NCBI RefSeq assembly: GCF_041260155.1
Contig: NC_091932.1
Span: 23,778,746 to 23,842,745, forward strand
Reading direction: 5' to 3'
DNA length: 64,000 nucleotides
Origin: Ptychodera flava
Taxonomy: Eukaryota > Hemichordata > Enteropneusta > Ptychoderidae
Shown here: positions 13,101-32,557 of the stretch, piece by piece
Layout: each line of letters starts with the position of its first letter
Position numbering within the stretch: the stretch's first letter is position 1
The notes under the pieces: generated by a model
What the model saw: only the letters and a program-made list of their open reading frames with translations
Databases searched by the model: none
Told to the model about the DNA's origin: nothing
Translations under genes and position numbers: made by a program

Positions 13101-14824
13101 GGGTGTTTCATTGAAAGGAGATTTCCTACAATATATCCAAATGAAATTAGACAAGCCAATTCTAACTAAATTTTCCGGTCTTGTCGGGACAATTGTGGTA
13201 ACACTTAAGCAAGGTTCTGATTTTTCTTTCATAAAACAAGGTGGAAGCCCCGCTGGTACTTGAACACGCATAGACCTTTCCGAGATCGACTTGTATTTGA
13301 TTGGGGGAAGGTTTGTTCTAGTGTGCCATCAACTTCCTGGATGGCAATACCATGGGCAGTGTGAGTAGTACCAGAGCCTGACGGGGTTTCTTCGTTTAAG
13401 TCAAAGTTGTCCCAGCAGAAATGCAAAACTGCATTATTGTTTGTGGAAATGCCGGAAGGTAGAAATGAATAGTTAGCTGTGACGCTGTTGCTCATTGCAG
13501 TTTCCAGTTCTAGAGTGTGTGAATAAGACTGACAATGTCCAAAACGGTTTAGCATTGTAATTATCTCAGCACTACCAGTGAGATGACGGATAGTCATGGC
13601 AAGTAGGATGTTGTTTTGGCATTTCCCATTGGCCATTAGTCACAGCATAGCAAATATCTTGAGAACAAGAACCAACAAATCTCTCCGCCTTTGCAGACAG
13701 GGATTCCCGTGGCTTCCCAGAAACAACATGAGAGAGAAAATCACAAAGCAAGACCGGTGGTTTTCTTTCCTGTGATAATAACCAAGGAGTGGTCGGTGGC
13801 CAAGGCATGTCTTCTATGCCTTATACGCACTTATTATTTGGCGTCTCAATATCATGGCCACCTCTTCTATTCTTCGTTCCACAGATGATGCAAGTTCAAA
13901 TGCTATTTCTACTGCTTGGCCAGTAGCAACACTAACTGAGTATACCAATTCGGCACGGTATGACGGTTGCCAAAATGCTATTTGTTTCCAAAGTGTCTTT
14001 TATTTTGTCTTTGAGTTTATCAGTTTTGTAGTTTTCATTATACAGTTTTGGACTATTCTGCAACATAAACAGTAAGTATCTTTCCCGCAACATGGTCATA
14101 CGCTCAACTTTTCGAAGAAATATTATATTTTCTTCAATATAGCTGCAAATATACGCAAATGCATTTTTATGTGCCTCAAACATGTCAGCAGACTCATCTT
14201 TTCTACCGGTAGCCTGATATTTGCTAATCTCCCTAGTGTAGTTTCGTCGGCAATGGTTGTGATAATGTGCTTCACGGGCAATTAAATCTATGCCCCGAAT
14301 TCGACACAGTAAATTTTCATCACCCTTTTGTTCTGCAGCTGCCTTGATGGACTCTTCTGCAGTTTTTGTGACACATTTAACAAGTAAATGTCGTGTACCT
14401 TTCACCTTTAGGAATTTATTATTGCAGAACAAACACCTATCACATGGTAAGAGTAGAGATTTTGAATTTGGTTTTATTTGAGCTCGCCGCCTTCTCTTTG
14501 AACTGCTTGCTTCGTCCTCTATGTCACCTGTACATTTTCTCTTCAACCGTTTTATGTTTGTAAAGTTCTGGTAACACCAACGGTGGCTACCATGAATCGT
14601 GGTGTTGAACTGTTCGGGTATATTCTGGATGATTTCATCCAGTCGCAAGCAGGATCAGCACTGCTTTGTCTCAGTTTGGAAATTTCTTGTATCTTTGAAA
14701 AACTTTTGTTATACAGGGGATTCACCTTGGTGTCTGTCGTGTTTCTATCAAAATGAATTATACAAATCTTCCGTACTGGTAAAGATTTTGATCGCGATCT
14801 TTTTCTTTTCCCCTTTGCTGTCAT
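10148..14824 (-). pseudogene. Broken Academ-like transposase gene with XPG/FEN1-type nuclease region
   Basis: One long protein of roughly 1,500 codons can be followed on the minus strand only by changing frame several times. Open segments are 14824-14552, 14648-13932, 13808-13572, 13636-13229, 13271-12840, 12867-12526, 12538-11696 and 11632-10148. Adjacent segments overlap at single-base shifts. The last two share a frame but are split by one TAA at 11696-11698. The N-terminal part has a basic stretch and a Cys/His cluster (CDRCLFC, AHYHNHC). The middle has DFLSHVVSGK, NRFGHCQSY and WDNFDLNEETPSG. The next parts have MGVFHTLCSVF and FAYDHHNYSRYIPVYLITLM. The final 494-residue segment has VVDGNAMF (D66), EEADTRI (E204, E205, D207), SPDTDVLVLL (D233, D235) and TGCDTTSAF (D291). 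The spacing of these acidic residues resembles the D, E-x-E, D-x-D, D ligands of FEN1. I recognise the motifs from a multicopy protein family in marine invertebrates. It is not functional as it stands. Confidence 0.8.
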
Positions 14825-14960
14825 ATGAAGGGGTGTTTCCTTCGAGACATGTTTGTCCGTGCTGGTATGTGAAAAATGTGAAAAAATTAATGACTTTTAG
14901 CCAACTAACGATTAACACATAAAGATATGAAAGAAGAGTTAAAATCTTGGATAAAGACAA

Positions 14961-15811
14961 CAGCTCACTGCAAAAATATTCATATATGGTAAATATAAAC
15001 GTGCTTAGAGCTGAAAAAACGATATGAGCTCAAGCACTATCGTTATTAAAAACGGAACAAGTTTTTGTTCACTCAAACTGGATAATACTAGATAGCTGAT
15101 GAAAATTATGAAAGCTCTAGGCATGTATAGAATCTTAAAGCAGGTCTATCTCCTTGTAACAAAAAGCTCTCTGGTAGTATTAAAAGCTGTCAGAGTCTCA
15201 CTGGATAAACACGTGCAACACCCTTGCGCCTTAGGGTTCTTTATTTTACGTGCTACTGTGAATACAATCTGATATTTATTGTAGAATTCAGGTTCATATG
15301 TCAAAGTTGAAGCTGCATCAATCAAAATAGATACGGGTGATCAGGAGAAAACAATATCACGCTTCAATGCTCAGTATATTTCATAAACATGTTCAGAAAT
15401 TAACCCAGTTAAGAAGTCAAACGTAGCGGCCAAACTTTTGATGAAATGTAAAAATATACTAAGTTATATGCCTTGGCTGAAATAATTTACAAATTAAAAG
15501 GATAGTAATGGTAAATCAAGATGCAACTTTTCCTATACTGGAAAGTTATGTATTGGTGTTACTGTAACCCAAACTAAAGTGTTTTATCAGAAAATTAATT
15601 GAATGACTTGCCTACCACAATCAACACTTACTGTGACAACGTTATAAAATCCTACAGCTGAAAACTTACTTAAATCGAAACTTAAACGCAGCTGCATAAA
15701 CGCAGTGTAAAAGTGATCAAAACGCCTGCCTGATATCAATGATTTTGGAATTTAAATTATTGGTTTGAGATATTTGTCACAAATGACATCAGCTAGATGT
15801 ATCAACTCATG
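14961..15811. other. Non-coding interior on the 5' side of the transposase gene
   Basis: This lies between the broken transposase gene and the right terminal repeat. I see no ORF or clear repeat; it would hold the promoter of the element's gene. Confidence 0.4.
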
Positions 15812-16287
15812 CAGTGTACATTATCACATGTATTGAACTTGACAAAATTCACTCTTAAGGTGCGTGGTATAAGCAATAAACATACTCTCTATACCGACGT
15901 CTAAAATACCATTTTCCTGGCGGTATTTTTGAAATGACGTCATTGTTACGTAATATCCGGCGATATGTATGTAAATTAGTAATAATATGATAGACCGTTT
16001 CATAAGCTTCGATTGATACCACATACACCATAGTTGCTTGCGGTACAAGTGCATGCAAAGAGCATTTGGCAGGGCAACCCTACCCCTACCCTTGTTAGAT
16101 ATCGCATTTTGCGGGTTTTCTTGTGTACCTACCCACCTAACTTTAAAAGCCTATAACTTCTAAACGCCCCACTGCCCAGATGGCAAACAAACAGAATTTT
16201 CTTCTTACATGATAGGCTTTCAGAAAAACATTGTCTGCAAAATTCCCCAGAGGGGGGGAGGTTTCACCTATACTGGCCCATGGTCTA
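15812..16287 (-). repeat. Right terminal inverted repeat of the Academ-like element
   Basis: It is the reverse complement of 9274-9919 without the nested insert. Both arms contain the same CCCTACCCCTACCC-type tract and the GGCGGTATTTTTGAAATGAC core. Confidence 0.88.
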
Positions 16288-16290
16288 AGA

Positions 16291-17130
16291 CAAGCTATAT
16301 CTGTAGATTTATATACCGGTACGTATACTAATTCATGCAAATGTACTTTGCTTTAAGTGGCAGGTATATAATCCATGTGTGTACAAAAAATTGATTTTTT
16401 GATTTCATCGATGATTTTGATTCATTATACATGGTAGTTTATGGGAAAACTATGAACATTTTTTCCGATATAAAAATAGCAATATCTGTGCATTTATAGA
16501 CGCTGGGTAATTAATATAAATGTACTTGATTATAAGAGGGTGGTTAATTATGAGTACAAGATATTAGATTTGGAATTTAACCAAATATGTTGATCCACTA
16601 TAAACAGCAGTCTATGACAAAACTGTGAGTAATTTTTCCCAATATAAGACTTGCAATATTTGCGAATATATCAGAAACAAAATAATCTCTATGCTCAGAC
16701 ATCGTCGATATTTTGCATAACACAAATGCAACTCACACTCGCTCACGTCACAGTTATGCAAACAGTCATTTTAAAATGGGTAACTCAACGTTTTAAAGCC
16801 TGGTGTCATACTCATTTTTAACTTTTAAATTTAGAGTCTATCCTCAAGCAACATTATATATTATATTACTGATGCTGACATGCCTAATCAGCTATTGATA
16901 TTGATATTGTGAGTCAGGTCCTTATTGTGTAATATCAGTCCACGACGTAATCCAATCACTGACAATTGCAGTTTATCACATTACTAAATTTTTTGCAGCG
17001 ATCATCGGGAGATTGGTTTTGAACTTTGAGAATGTCATTCTGTACGAACAGCAATGATAATTCTCCATTTTGTATTTATGGGCAATGTTTGCCTTTTTGG
17101 TCAAAAGAATATTCTAAAACACTACTTGTC

Positions 17131-17198
<68 letters not shown>

Positions 17199-17892
17199 TA
17201 ATATATATAATTCTGAGCCATAGAAATATGAAATCCTTGGCTCTGAACCTGGAAAATTAAAAAAATATCGCATATAGCTGTGAGATTTATTATTATACTA
17301 CACCAAAGACCATTGTAGGTAACCCTAAAACTGGTTTCACAAAAAATGAAGATGTGTAGAAGACTCAAAGCTCAATTACTATACATTCCTACTCAGATTA
17401 TCTGAGAAACTAGGGGTCCTTATCTGGACTCAGAGCCATGCGTCATTGCCGAGCTTGAAGATTTTATCTGAGCTCATACGCTGGAAGAATAATTACATCT
17501 TGCGTGACCTCTAACTGGCAAGTACATCTGTATGTGTGATAAGAATAAGAGTTTTTACGGCACTCTACATAAGGGTTGAAATAAGTTTGTTTTGATTGCT
17601 AACGTTAGGGTTCGGCTAGGTTAGGCTGGGCTAGGCTCGACTAGGCCTGTGTTTTGCAGTGTGCTCCTGAAAGTGTGGAAGAGAAATGAGGGCACGAGAA
17701 AAACCTCGTTTGAAGAGTAGCCTTGAAAATTCCAGAGTACCATGACTAGCGCCCCCAAACTGCTTTTCAATCAATGCAAGTCACACCTATATATCACTCT
17801 GAACAGGGCATAAGTTCAACGTCCAAATACGACTGCCATGCGTTCATTTTAGGGTGAAAAAAAAAAAACGGTTGGCCGAATAATGTCACTGA
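16291..17892. other. Intergenic region with AT microsatellite and a dispersed repeat
   Basis: An (AT)n run is at about 17135-17200. The following 17205-17335 is a copy of a dispersed repeat also present at about 31466-31611, with shared cores TTGGCTCTGAAC and ACCAAAGACCATTGTA. No gene is visible. Confidence 0.55.
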
Positions 17893-18325
17893 TTAGATCA
17901 GGACAAAGCAATTACAATCTGAAGAGCGCATCTCACAATCAAAAGAAAGCAGTTACACAATCTGAAGAGTGCAGCTCAATCAACAGAAGGAATTACAATC
18001 TGAAAAGCGCAGGTCAAAACAGAACAAGGGTATTACAACCTGAAGAGCACAGATAAGATCTGAAGAACCAATTGCAATCTAAAGAGTGCAGGTGAAAATA
18101 GATGAATAAATTTATAATCGGAAGAGCGCAGGCCAGAATAGAAGAAGGAAATTAGAATCTGAACAGCGCAGATCAAATCAGAAGAACGAAATTACAATTT
18201 AAAGAGGTTGAAAACAGATGAATAAAATTGCAATCTTAAAAGCGTAAGTTAAAACAGAAGAAGGAATTTTCAACAAGGAGAGCGCAGATGAAAAACAGAC
18301 GAAAGGGATTGAAATCTGAAGAGTT
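17893..18325. repeat. Degenerate minisatellite, about 41-48 bp period
   Basis: About ten imperfect direct units share the cores ATTACAATCTGAAGAGCGCA and AACAGAAGAAGG. Unit length varies by small indels. Confidence 0.8.
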
Positions 18326-18589
18326 GTTGTGGTGGGCGAAACTTACATTCGTAGAGTAAAAACGCCAAGATCCTTGATCACATCAACACGTATGATTAAT
18401 TGCTTATGAAGTTTATAATTGAAATTAACAATGTTCCGCTTATTCGAAAAAGAGATGACGTTACATATTTTGACATTCAAATTGATTGCCCGCGAATGTC
18501 AGCTTCGTTTAGCCTTCATAGCGTTGAATATTTTTAAGGTTTTATTCATCTTATAGCAACCTTCGGCCTGTTCATACCACCAATTCTTC

Positions 18590-18790
18590 CAAAATATTCA
18601 TCTGGTCGATTTTCCATCCGGGTCAGTCTGCATGGGTGTAGAAGTCGGTCCTCCAAGCACTCCCACCACAACTGCCTTTCTCCGGGGGACTAAGTCCAGT
18701 CATTCCCGTCCTCGGAACATAGCTGCCGGGTCAAACCGTTTGTCAGCCTTCATCCCAAAGACTATTTTGCTCTTATTTGTTGGCTGTTTA
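18590..18790 (-). other. Conserved 200-bp block downstream of dehydrogenase copy A
   Basis: It matches 33190-33370. Read on the minus strand, both copies keep the same open phrase (MKADKRF, then VGVLGGPTS and PMQTDPDG). Copy A has an in-frame TGA and copy B does not. I do not recognise the peptide; it may be an old transposon or gene fragment. Confidence 0.4.
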
Positions 18791-19118
18791 CAGTCTTGTT
18801 GTAGTCGGGCGATATTTTTAATTTAGCTTTGAAATCATGACACGCTTTTCGAGACGGCTGCTCCTCTTCTGTATGTTTGTAAAGTGTATCACGTACAGAT
18901 TCTTTTTAAACGCTGAAATTTCAATCTGCATATGTCATTTGAATAAATTTATTCGAGATCATGTTTTCATAGATATATTTCTAGTGTACCAAGAAAATCA
19001 TGAACATCGTCATAGGCCAGAATGTTTACATGGTGTAGCAATAGCAATGTAAACAGCTAGACAAGGAATCCTAATTAACTTCACATAGTAAATATTGCGT
19101 CAAAATGGCGCGATATGG

Positions 19119-19124
19119 TTTATT
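19119..19124 (-). terminator. Poly(A) signal candidate for dehydrogenase copy A
   Basis: AATAAA on the minus strand lies about 130 bp after the stop codon. The matching site in copy B reads AATAAG. Confidence 0.45.
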
Positions 19125-19252
19125 CAGTAAAAAGTTCTGAAATGAAAGGGCAAATAAACCGAACAGCTAAACAGTCAAAATGGTCACCATTTTACCCATA
19201 GTAAAGACTTAATTTGTAGTTCTTTTACTATTCGTCGCTGCACGGCGCTAGT

Positions 19253-27173
<7,921 letters not shown>

Positions 27174-28511
27174 ATTCGCCAAATCTCTGCATATACATAT
27201 ATCACGTATTGATAATACTTGAATGTACTTTCTAAGAATAAGCTTTTCCTCATAATAAGGCAAGGGTAAGTAGTTTTTGCGTCCTCGCGCCAACGATTTC
27301 ACAATTTTCAGGAAAATACAACTTTTCATGCAGAATTTTCCCGATTTATGCTCAGAAGCAAAGCCATGGCTATTACCATTACAACAAAATACTTTTGTAA
27401 GGTAATTATATTACAATGAACCATGAAGTGAATTAAAATTGTTATAGTATGTTCAAGAAGCACGGTAGTTCCAGGAAGAGTAGGCTGCATGAGAAAACTG
27501 TTATACATGTACTATTGATTTGTGTAAAATTCTGTGCTTGTTTTTTTAAATCGCTTTATACTGACTTACATGTACTATTCGCCAGTTTGAGTAGACGAGA
27601 AACGAAGAATTTATTTACTCTGGCCTAACACGGACACAGAGTTGCTTTGTTGTATTCTTCTAATATTCATGGTGAATACATTATAAGATTCCTAAAACAC
27701 AATTGTTCATTCAGATAGTAATGATTATGCTCGCATGATGCGATCGTAGAATGGACCCGTTGCGCCGTTCTTTCCGATTCGTTAATCCCCGACACGTAAG
27801 AAATTCTCCTCGTATACTTTTTACATATCAGTTATGTCATCGTTTTGTAAATAAACCTAGTATCAGTGGAACTTCTGAAGATATGTTTTGCCTAACACTC
27901 TTTGACCAACGTTGAGAAAAACTTTTAAAAAATCACGCCCGAATAGTCTATATCCCTTCGAGATAAGTCCATGTTAGCTTTGGAAACGTAGTTGCTGTGT
28001 TGCGCTCGGCTGCGGGGTTCACCTTTTCATGACCCGTGTAGACGCAGCCGATCCCGCCACAGACAGCTGCGTTTCCACAGCTAAGTCGCTGTCAGTGGCT
28101 CGAAAGACAGTTTCTAGACATCGATTATGGATCATGATGTTTTCGATATTTCAAGTAAGAAATTCTCATTCGACCAGGTTAAGGGAGCTGTTTTGAATTT
28201 CCGAAACTTTCGGAACTAAAATAATTTTCATTTTTGATATTCGTTTTGATTTCAAAATGAAAGTTCATAGTCGTTTTTTTTTAGTTTACAATGCTTTTAA
28301 CTTTCGTGTTCATATTGAGTTTGATTTCAACATGGATATCTAAAATCGGTCTGAAACAGAAGACAACTTTTCATCAAGGTCGTTGGGCAAGTACATGATT
28401 ATTTTACCGAGTAGTACGGTATATTTGTAGCAACGCGTCCATGCGTCTAAAGGAAACCGAAATACACACGCATTATGGTGGAAATATCAACCGAAAATAA
28501 GTTAGACGTAC

Positions 28512-28637
28512 CTTTCTAAGTTGTAAGCCGGGGAATCCGAGTTGTTCTGAGAGATTTATAGAACTGAAATCGCCGTGTAGCACACAGAGTTGTTCTGAGA
28601 GATTTATAGAACTGAAATCGCCGTGTTGCACACAGAG
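28512..28637 (-). other. Probable 5' untranslated exon of dehydrogenase copy A
   Basis: A consensus donor (AAG then GTACGT on the minus strand) ends this exon at 28512, and copy B keeps the same donor at 45423. Exon 1 with the ATG has its own 3' splice site just upstream, so the transcript should begin here. It contains a 48-bp direct duplication (28539-28586 and 28587-28634, core GAGTTGTTCTGAGAGATTTA), which is single in copy B. The upstream boundary is not known. Confidence 0.6.
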
Positions 28638-28680
28638 CCCCCATTCAACATGTTAAACACACGCCATAGCGTCGTGAATG

Positions 28681-28718
28681 TTACGTCACTGAAATTGAAT
28701 TCAGGCAAACGACGTCAC
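28681..28718 (-). promoter_or_regulatory. CRE/ATF-like sites upstream of dehydrogenase copy A
   Basis: TTACGTCA at 28681-28688 and CGACGTCA just downstream at about 28710-28717 resemble CREB/ATF sites (TGACGTCA). The first is kept in copy B at 45535-45542; the second has changed to GGCATCAC there. Function is inferred from conservation and position. Confidence 0.4.
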
Positions 28719-28972
28719 AATTACTCGTATTTCAATGAACAATACATGTTAGTCAAGGTCTTTCTTCTCTCGTTTCCGATCTTCTGTTTTTATATAATTT
28801 CATTCATTATCCTGTCAGTCCTGTGTTACACAGTTTATGTCGGATAAAGATATTCATTAAAAAGGACACATATCAAGCGTGTTGATATGCATGACAAAGC
28901 CTTTCACATGTCTATTGCCTTCCAAGTTAAAAACTTCGGCTCTCGACAGGAGAAAACCTGTGTCTATGGTGT

Positions 28973-29313
28973 AAGGTAGAACGCGCCTCGGGGACAGGTA
29001 CTCGGACTCTCAAACTTTTTCAATTCTTTTCTGATCTACCACTTATAAGGGTTCATTTTAAAGCTGCCTGTGTACGAAAACGTTTCACCGGCTAAGTTTT
29101 TTGAAAATTGAAAATTTTATTTTTTCTCCTGAGAGTCAACACAGGGATGGCGGCCATTTTGAATTTCTAACTTTTGTTTCTCTAGTTCCAAAACTTGCAC
29201 GGTGACCCCCGATTTTCATTCTGAATTTTAAAAGACAATGGTTGAAAGATTCCTTGAGGTATTAAGTTTGAGCAAAAGTTAAAATCTTTCTCTTTCGAGG
29301 CGCATATTACCTT
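28973..29313. mobile_element. 341-bp inverted-repeat element (GCGCCTCG family)
   Basis: The ends are AAGGTAGAACGCGCCTCG and CGAGGCGCATATTACCTT. Related partial copies with the core GCCTCRGGGACAG and CGGACTCTCAAA lie at about 23649-23700 and 41838-42020 (introns of the two dehydrogenase copies) and about 116-142. There is no coding capacity. Confidence 0.65.
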
Positions 29314-29926
29314 AAACGATAGCGCGATGATACTTAGAAAATAGAGCAGCACCATCGTTTCATTGTGTACTGAAAAGCTCATTCAAGATCCCTCGAGCTG
29401 GAGACTCTCATTTTTCAAAATACATCATCGAGCTCTCTAGTAAAATTATCAATATTTTAGACAAAGGAATCAAATTTCAGATCACATATTTAAGTTTGAT
29501 AAACTGAAAATTGGGAAAACATAAATAGTGCATTGTTGGAAATATAGTTTGTCAGAGGGAAATTTGAATGGCCGCAAATTGTCATCCTCGCGGCAGTGTG
29601 CACCCATTTTCTATATCAGCTAACACTTTTGTGTTGTATTCGTCAATATTGCATGAGATTTTTAAGGTAGTATATTCCTTAATAATAACCTGCTATCATG
29701 GTGGTACCGATTAGTAAATTGTTCAATGGCCACTGGGAAACTTACAAAATTAGGAAAATTGGAAAATTTTAAAAATATTGAATATATGTGTCAGTCGAAG
29801 CAAAATTGCTCTTAAATGTCTATTTTGATATGGGATACAAGGTAGCTCAGAGCTCATATATTTGTCTCCACGCTTGGGCAATTTCATAAATATCACACAC
29901 AGAGACACTGACACAGACACACGCAC

Positions 29927-30196
<270 letters not shown>

Positions 30197-30257
30197 TTAT
30201 TTATAACGATCTTCTTTCTGCATCGACCACTGTAATTTCCCACGAAGACACCTGTAT

Positions 30258-30336
30258 ACATACATACATACATACATACATACATACATACATACATACA
30301 TACATACATACATACATACATACATACATACATACA

Positions 30337-30430
<94 letters not shown>
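30258..30430. repeat. (CATA)n then (AT)n microsatellite
   Basis: About 26 tetranucleotide units are followed by an AT run that ends at the LINE remnant. Confidence 0.92.
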
Positions 30431-30431
<1 letters not shown>

Positions 30432-30432
<1 letters not shown>

Positions 30433-31375
30433 TACCGATTATTTGTTATGGGTCAGAAATATGGGGCTATGAATATTCCCCAGTTATAGAGTTATAGAGA
30501 GCATTCAATTTAAGTTTTGTAGATTTCTTTTGGGTGTTAATTCAAATGTAAACAGAGATATACTTTTAGCAGAATGTGGAAGATATCCTCTCTCGTGTTT
30601 CTATATCAAACGTTGTATAGCATACTGGGTAAAATTTATAGAAATGGAATCCTCACGTTACCCAAGGACTTGTTATGAAATGCTGAGATCTTTGGATTCA
30701 TCTGGAAGAGTCACTTGGGCAACTAAAATACGCCAATTATTCTTGCTTTGGTGCACTGTGGTTTGAGCAGCAAGTTGGGAATTCTGATTTGTTTCTTAAA
30801 TTATTTCATGATAGATTACAAGATTGTTACAAGCAAGAGTGGTCTGCATCTTTACATGAACATCCACGATTACGCTCTTATGTTAATTTCAAATCAATGC
30901 TAGAGCCTGAATTATATCTATCAAATATTAAAATTTGGAAATTCAAATCTGACTTGGCAAAACTGCGTTGTTCAAGTCACAAATTAGAAATCGAGAAGGG
31001 GCGGCATTGTATTCCACCCATTCCATTACACTGTAGAGTGTGTTTATATTGCAAAACTCAAGGTATTAACATAGTCGAAGATGAGTGTCATTTTTTATTA
31101 TTTTGTCCACTATATGACAGTGATAGGAAAGACTTGATACCACAAAAACGCTGCAATTATCCAACAAAAGAGAAATGTTTTTTATTGTAAATGTGTAAGA
31201 ATTTACAAATACAATACCAATTATCTGTCTTCGTATACAAGTCTTTTAAAAGGAGAGAATTGTTTGTACAACAAATACAAGAGGTTTAGTTCTTTATGTT
31301 CACTGAGTATACCAAGTACTGTAATGATTTGATATATGCGATGGGCTGAGGCCTTAGCATTTGCAATAAAGATTG

Positions 31376-31377
<2 letters not shown>
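30432..31377 (+). pseudogene. LINE (non-LTR retrotransposon) remnant, C-terminal end of ORF2
   Basis: The start reads [16 protein letters not shown], a phrase typical of the region just after the reverse transcriptase palm. It continues through ILLAECGRYPLSCFYIKRC, then after a frameshift near 30745 through CFGALWFEQQVGN. It ends with a Cys/His cluster (CRVCLYCKTQ, then DECHFLLFCPLY). There is an early in-frame stop near 30494 as well. The 3' end has AATAAAGATTGATT and runs straight into an (AT)n tail (31378-31460). The 5' part is missing, as usual for LINE insertions. The clade was not determined. Confidence 0.75.

Positions 31378-31460
<83 letters not shown>
31378..31460. repeat. (AT)n tail of the LINE remnant
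   Basis: This AT dinucleotide run follows the AATAAA-containing 3' end directly. It may be the element's own tail extended by slippage. Confidence 0.88.
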
Positions 31461-31462
<2 letters not shown>

Positions 31463-31465
31463 CTC

Positions 31466-31611
31466 AAGTAGTATGGAATATATATGGTGAAAAGGGCATT
31501 CAAGGTAGTTCAGAGTTTAGATATTTGGCTCTGAACTTGGAAAACTAAAAAAGTATCGCATATATAGGTCTAAGCTGAATTATCATACATTACCAAAGAC
31601 CATTGTATGAC
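31466..31611. repeat. Dispersed repeat, second copy of 17205-17335
   Basis: It shares TTGGCTCTGAAC, AGTATCGCATATA and ACCAAAGACCATTGTA with 17205-17335. Both copies follow an (AT)n run, so the AT run and this piece probably move together. Confidence 0.65.
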
Positions 31612-31634
31612 TTTGTTTCAGTGAGGCACATTAA

Positions 31635-31850
31635 CCCTCTGAGCGCCAAAGTCATTTTTGTCACCTTTACAAAATATACCTCAGTCGATTTTTTTCAGAT
31701 TTTTTGCCGAAATTTTGATAAAAAACTATAGCCAATGAAAGATGATGTCCATTATGTTCAAATTTTTCAAAAAAATTACAGAAAAATTCATAAAAAATGG
31801 TAAAATGTTGCACTAAAATTTGGGTGGGAAAAAATACGGCACTCAAATGG
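31635..31850. mobile_element. TTAA-flanked MITE, 216 bp
   Basis: The ends are CCCTCTGAGCGCC and GGCACTCAAATGG, imperfect inverted repeats. TTAA flanks both sides (31631-31634 and 31851-31854). The interior is AT-rich. It resembles piggyBac-type non-autonomous elements. Confidence 0.75.
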
Positions 31851-31889
31851 TTAATGTCAATTGTGAATCGTTCACAGGGATGGCTAGTT

Positions 31890-32285
31890 TAATTTTCTAT
31901 TGGGAAAAATCGTTCTGAATTTGCGCCATAGACAACCATGTTTAGTTAAATGACATGTTTTGTTAAAATTCCAAAATCAAAATTCTTGTAGGCAAATGCT
32001 CTCCTAATCACCGTGTTCTGGTGCAGTTCATTCATATCTTTTGCCCAGCATTAAAATGCACAGATAAAGCTACATGTATTTTGTTTTAAAAACAAAATGT
32101 TCAAAGTTTGCACCATTGACAACCTGGCAAAGTGAAGTGACACTTTTTGGTGAAATTCCAATATCAAATTTCATCTACTCAAATATCTCCTAATCACCAT
32201 GTTTTACTGAAGTTCATATCATATCAGTTGTCAAACATATATATCAGTGCACAGATAAAGCTAATTTTGCACCATAGACTATGTT
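31890..32285. repeat. About 190-bp tandem units, two copies
   Basis: Two imperfect units share TTTGCACCATAGACAA, GGTGAAATTCCAATATC-like, CTCCTAATCACCATGTT and CACAGATAAAGCTA blocks. Related units occur at 35640-36130. Confidence 0.65.
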
Positions 32286-32389
32286 CAAAATGAGATCTAT
32301 AGCGGCTAATTTCATATCTCTTTGCAATGTAGCCTTTATTATAACCCACTGTGTGTGTTTGTGGTACATGCATATATACATGTTTTATC

Positions 32390-32395
32390 TGTCTG

Positions 32396-32488
<93 letters not shown>

Positions 32489-32523
32489 ATCTATCTATCT
32501 ATCTATCTATCTACCTATCTCTC

Positions 32524-32556
<33 letters not shown>
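32390..32556. repeat. (CTAT)n/(CTGT)n microsatellite
   Basis: This compound tetranucleotide array has CTAT, then CTGT, then CTAT again with small interruptions. Its open frames in all phases are artefacts of the repeat. Confidence 0.95.

Positions 32557-32557
<1 letters not shown>

Larger units (their letters stand above)
9274..16287. mobile_element. Academ-like 7.0-kb DNA transposon with long terminal inverted repeats
   Basis: The two ends are reverse complements over about 470 bp (left 9274-9919 with a nested insert; right 15812-16287). The outermost bases are TAGACCATGGGCC on the left and GGCCCATGGTCTA on the right. AGA flanks both sides (9271-9273 and 16288-16290), a possible 3-bp target duplication. 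Between the repeats lies one long minus-strand gene (10148-14824) whose last domain has XPG/FEN1 nuclease-type acidic motifs. As I recall it, Academ elements combine long repeats, 3-4 bp duplications and a large protein with an XPG nuclease, so Academ-like is my assignment. The copy is decayed because its reading frame is broken many times. The superfamily name is an inference from motifs. Confidence 0.72.

Noticed and set aside
12817..13263. 148-codon plus frame
   Set aside because: It is the opposite strand of the transposase pseudogene.
8400..17650. GC-rich CCTAGCCCAG patches in inverted orientation outside the Academ-like element
   Set aside because: The similarity is short and repetitive and does not extend to the surrounding sequence, so it does not define element ends.
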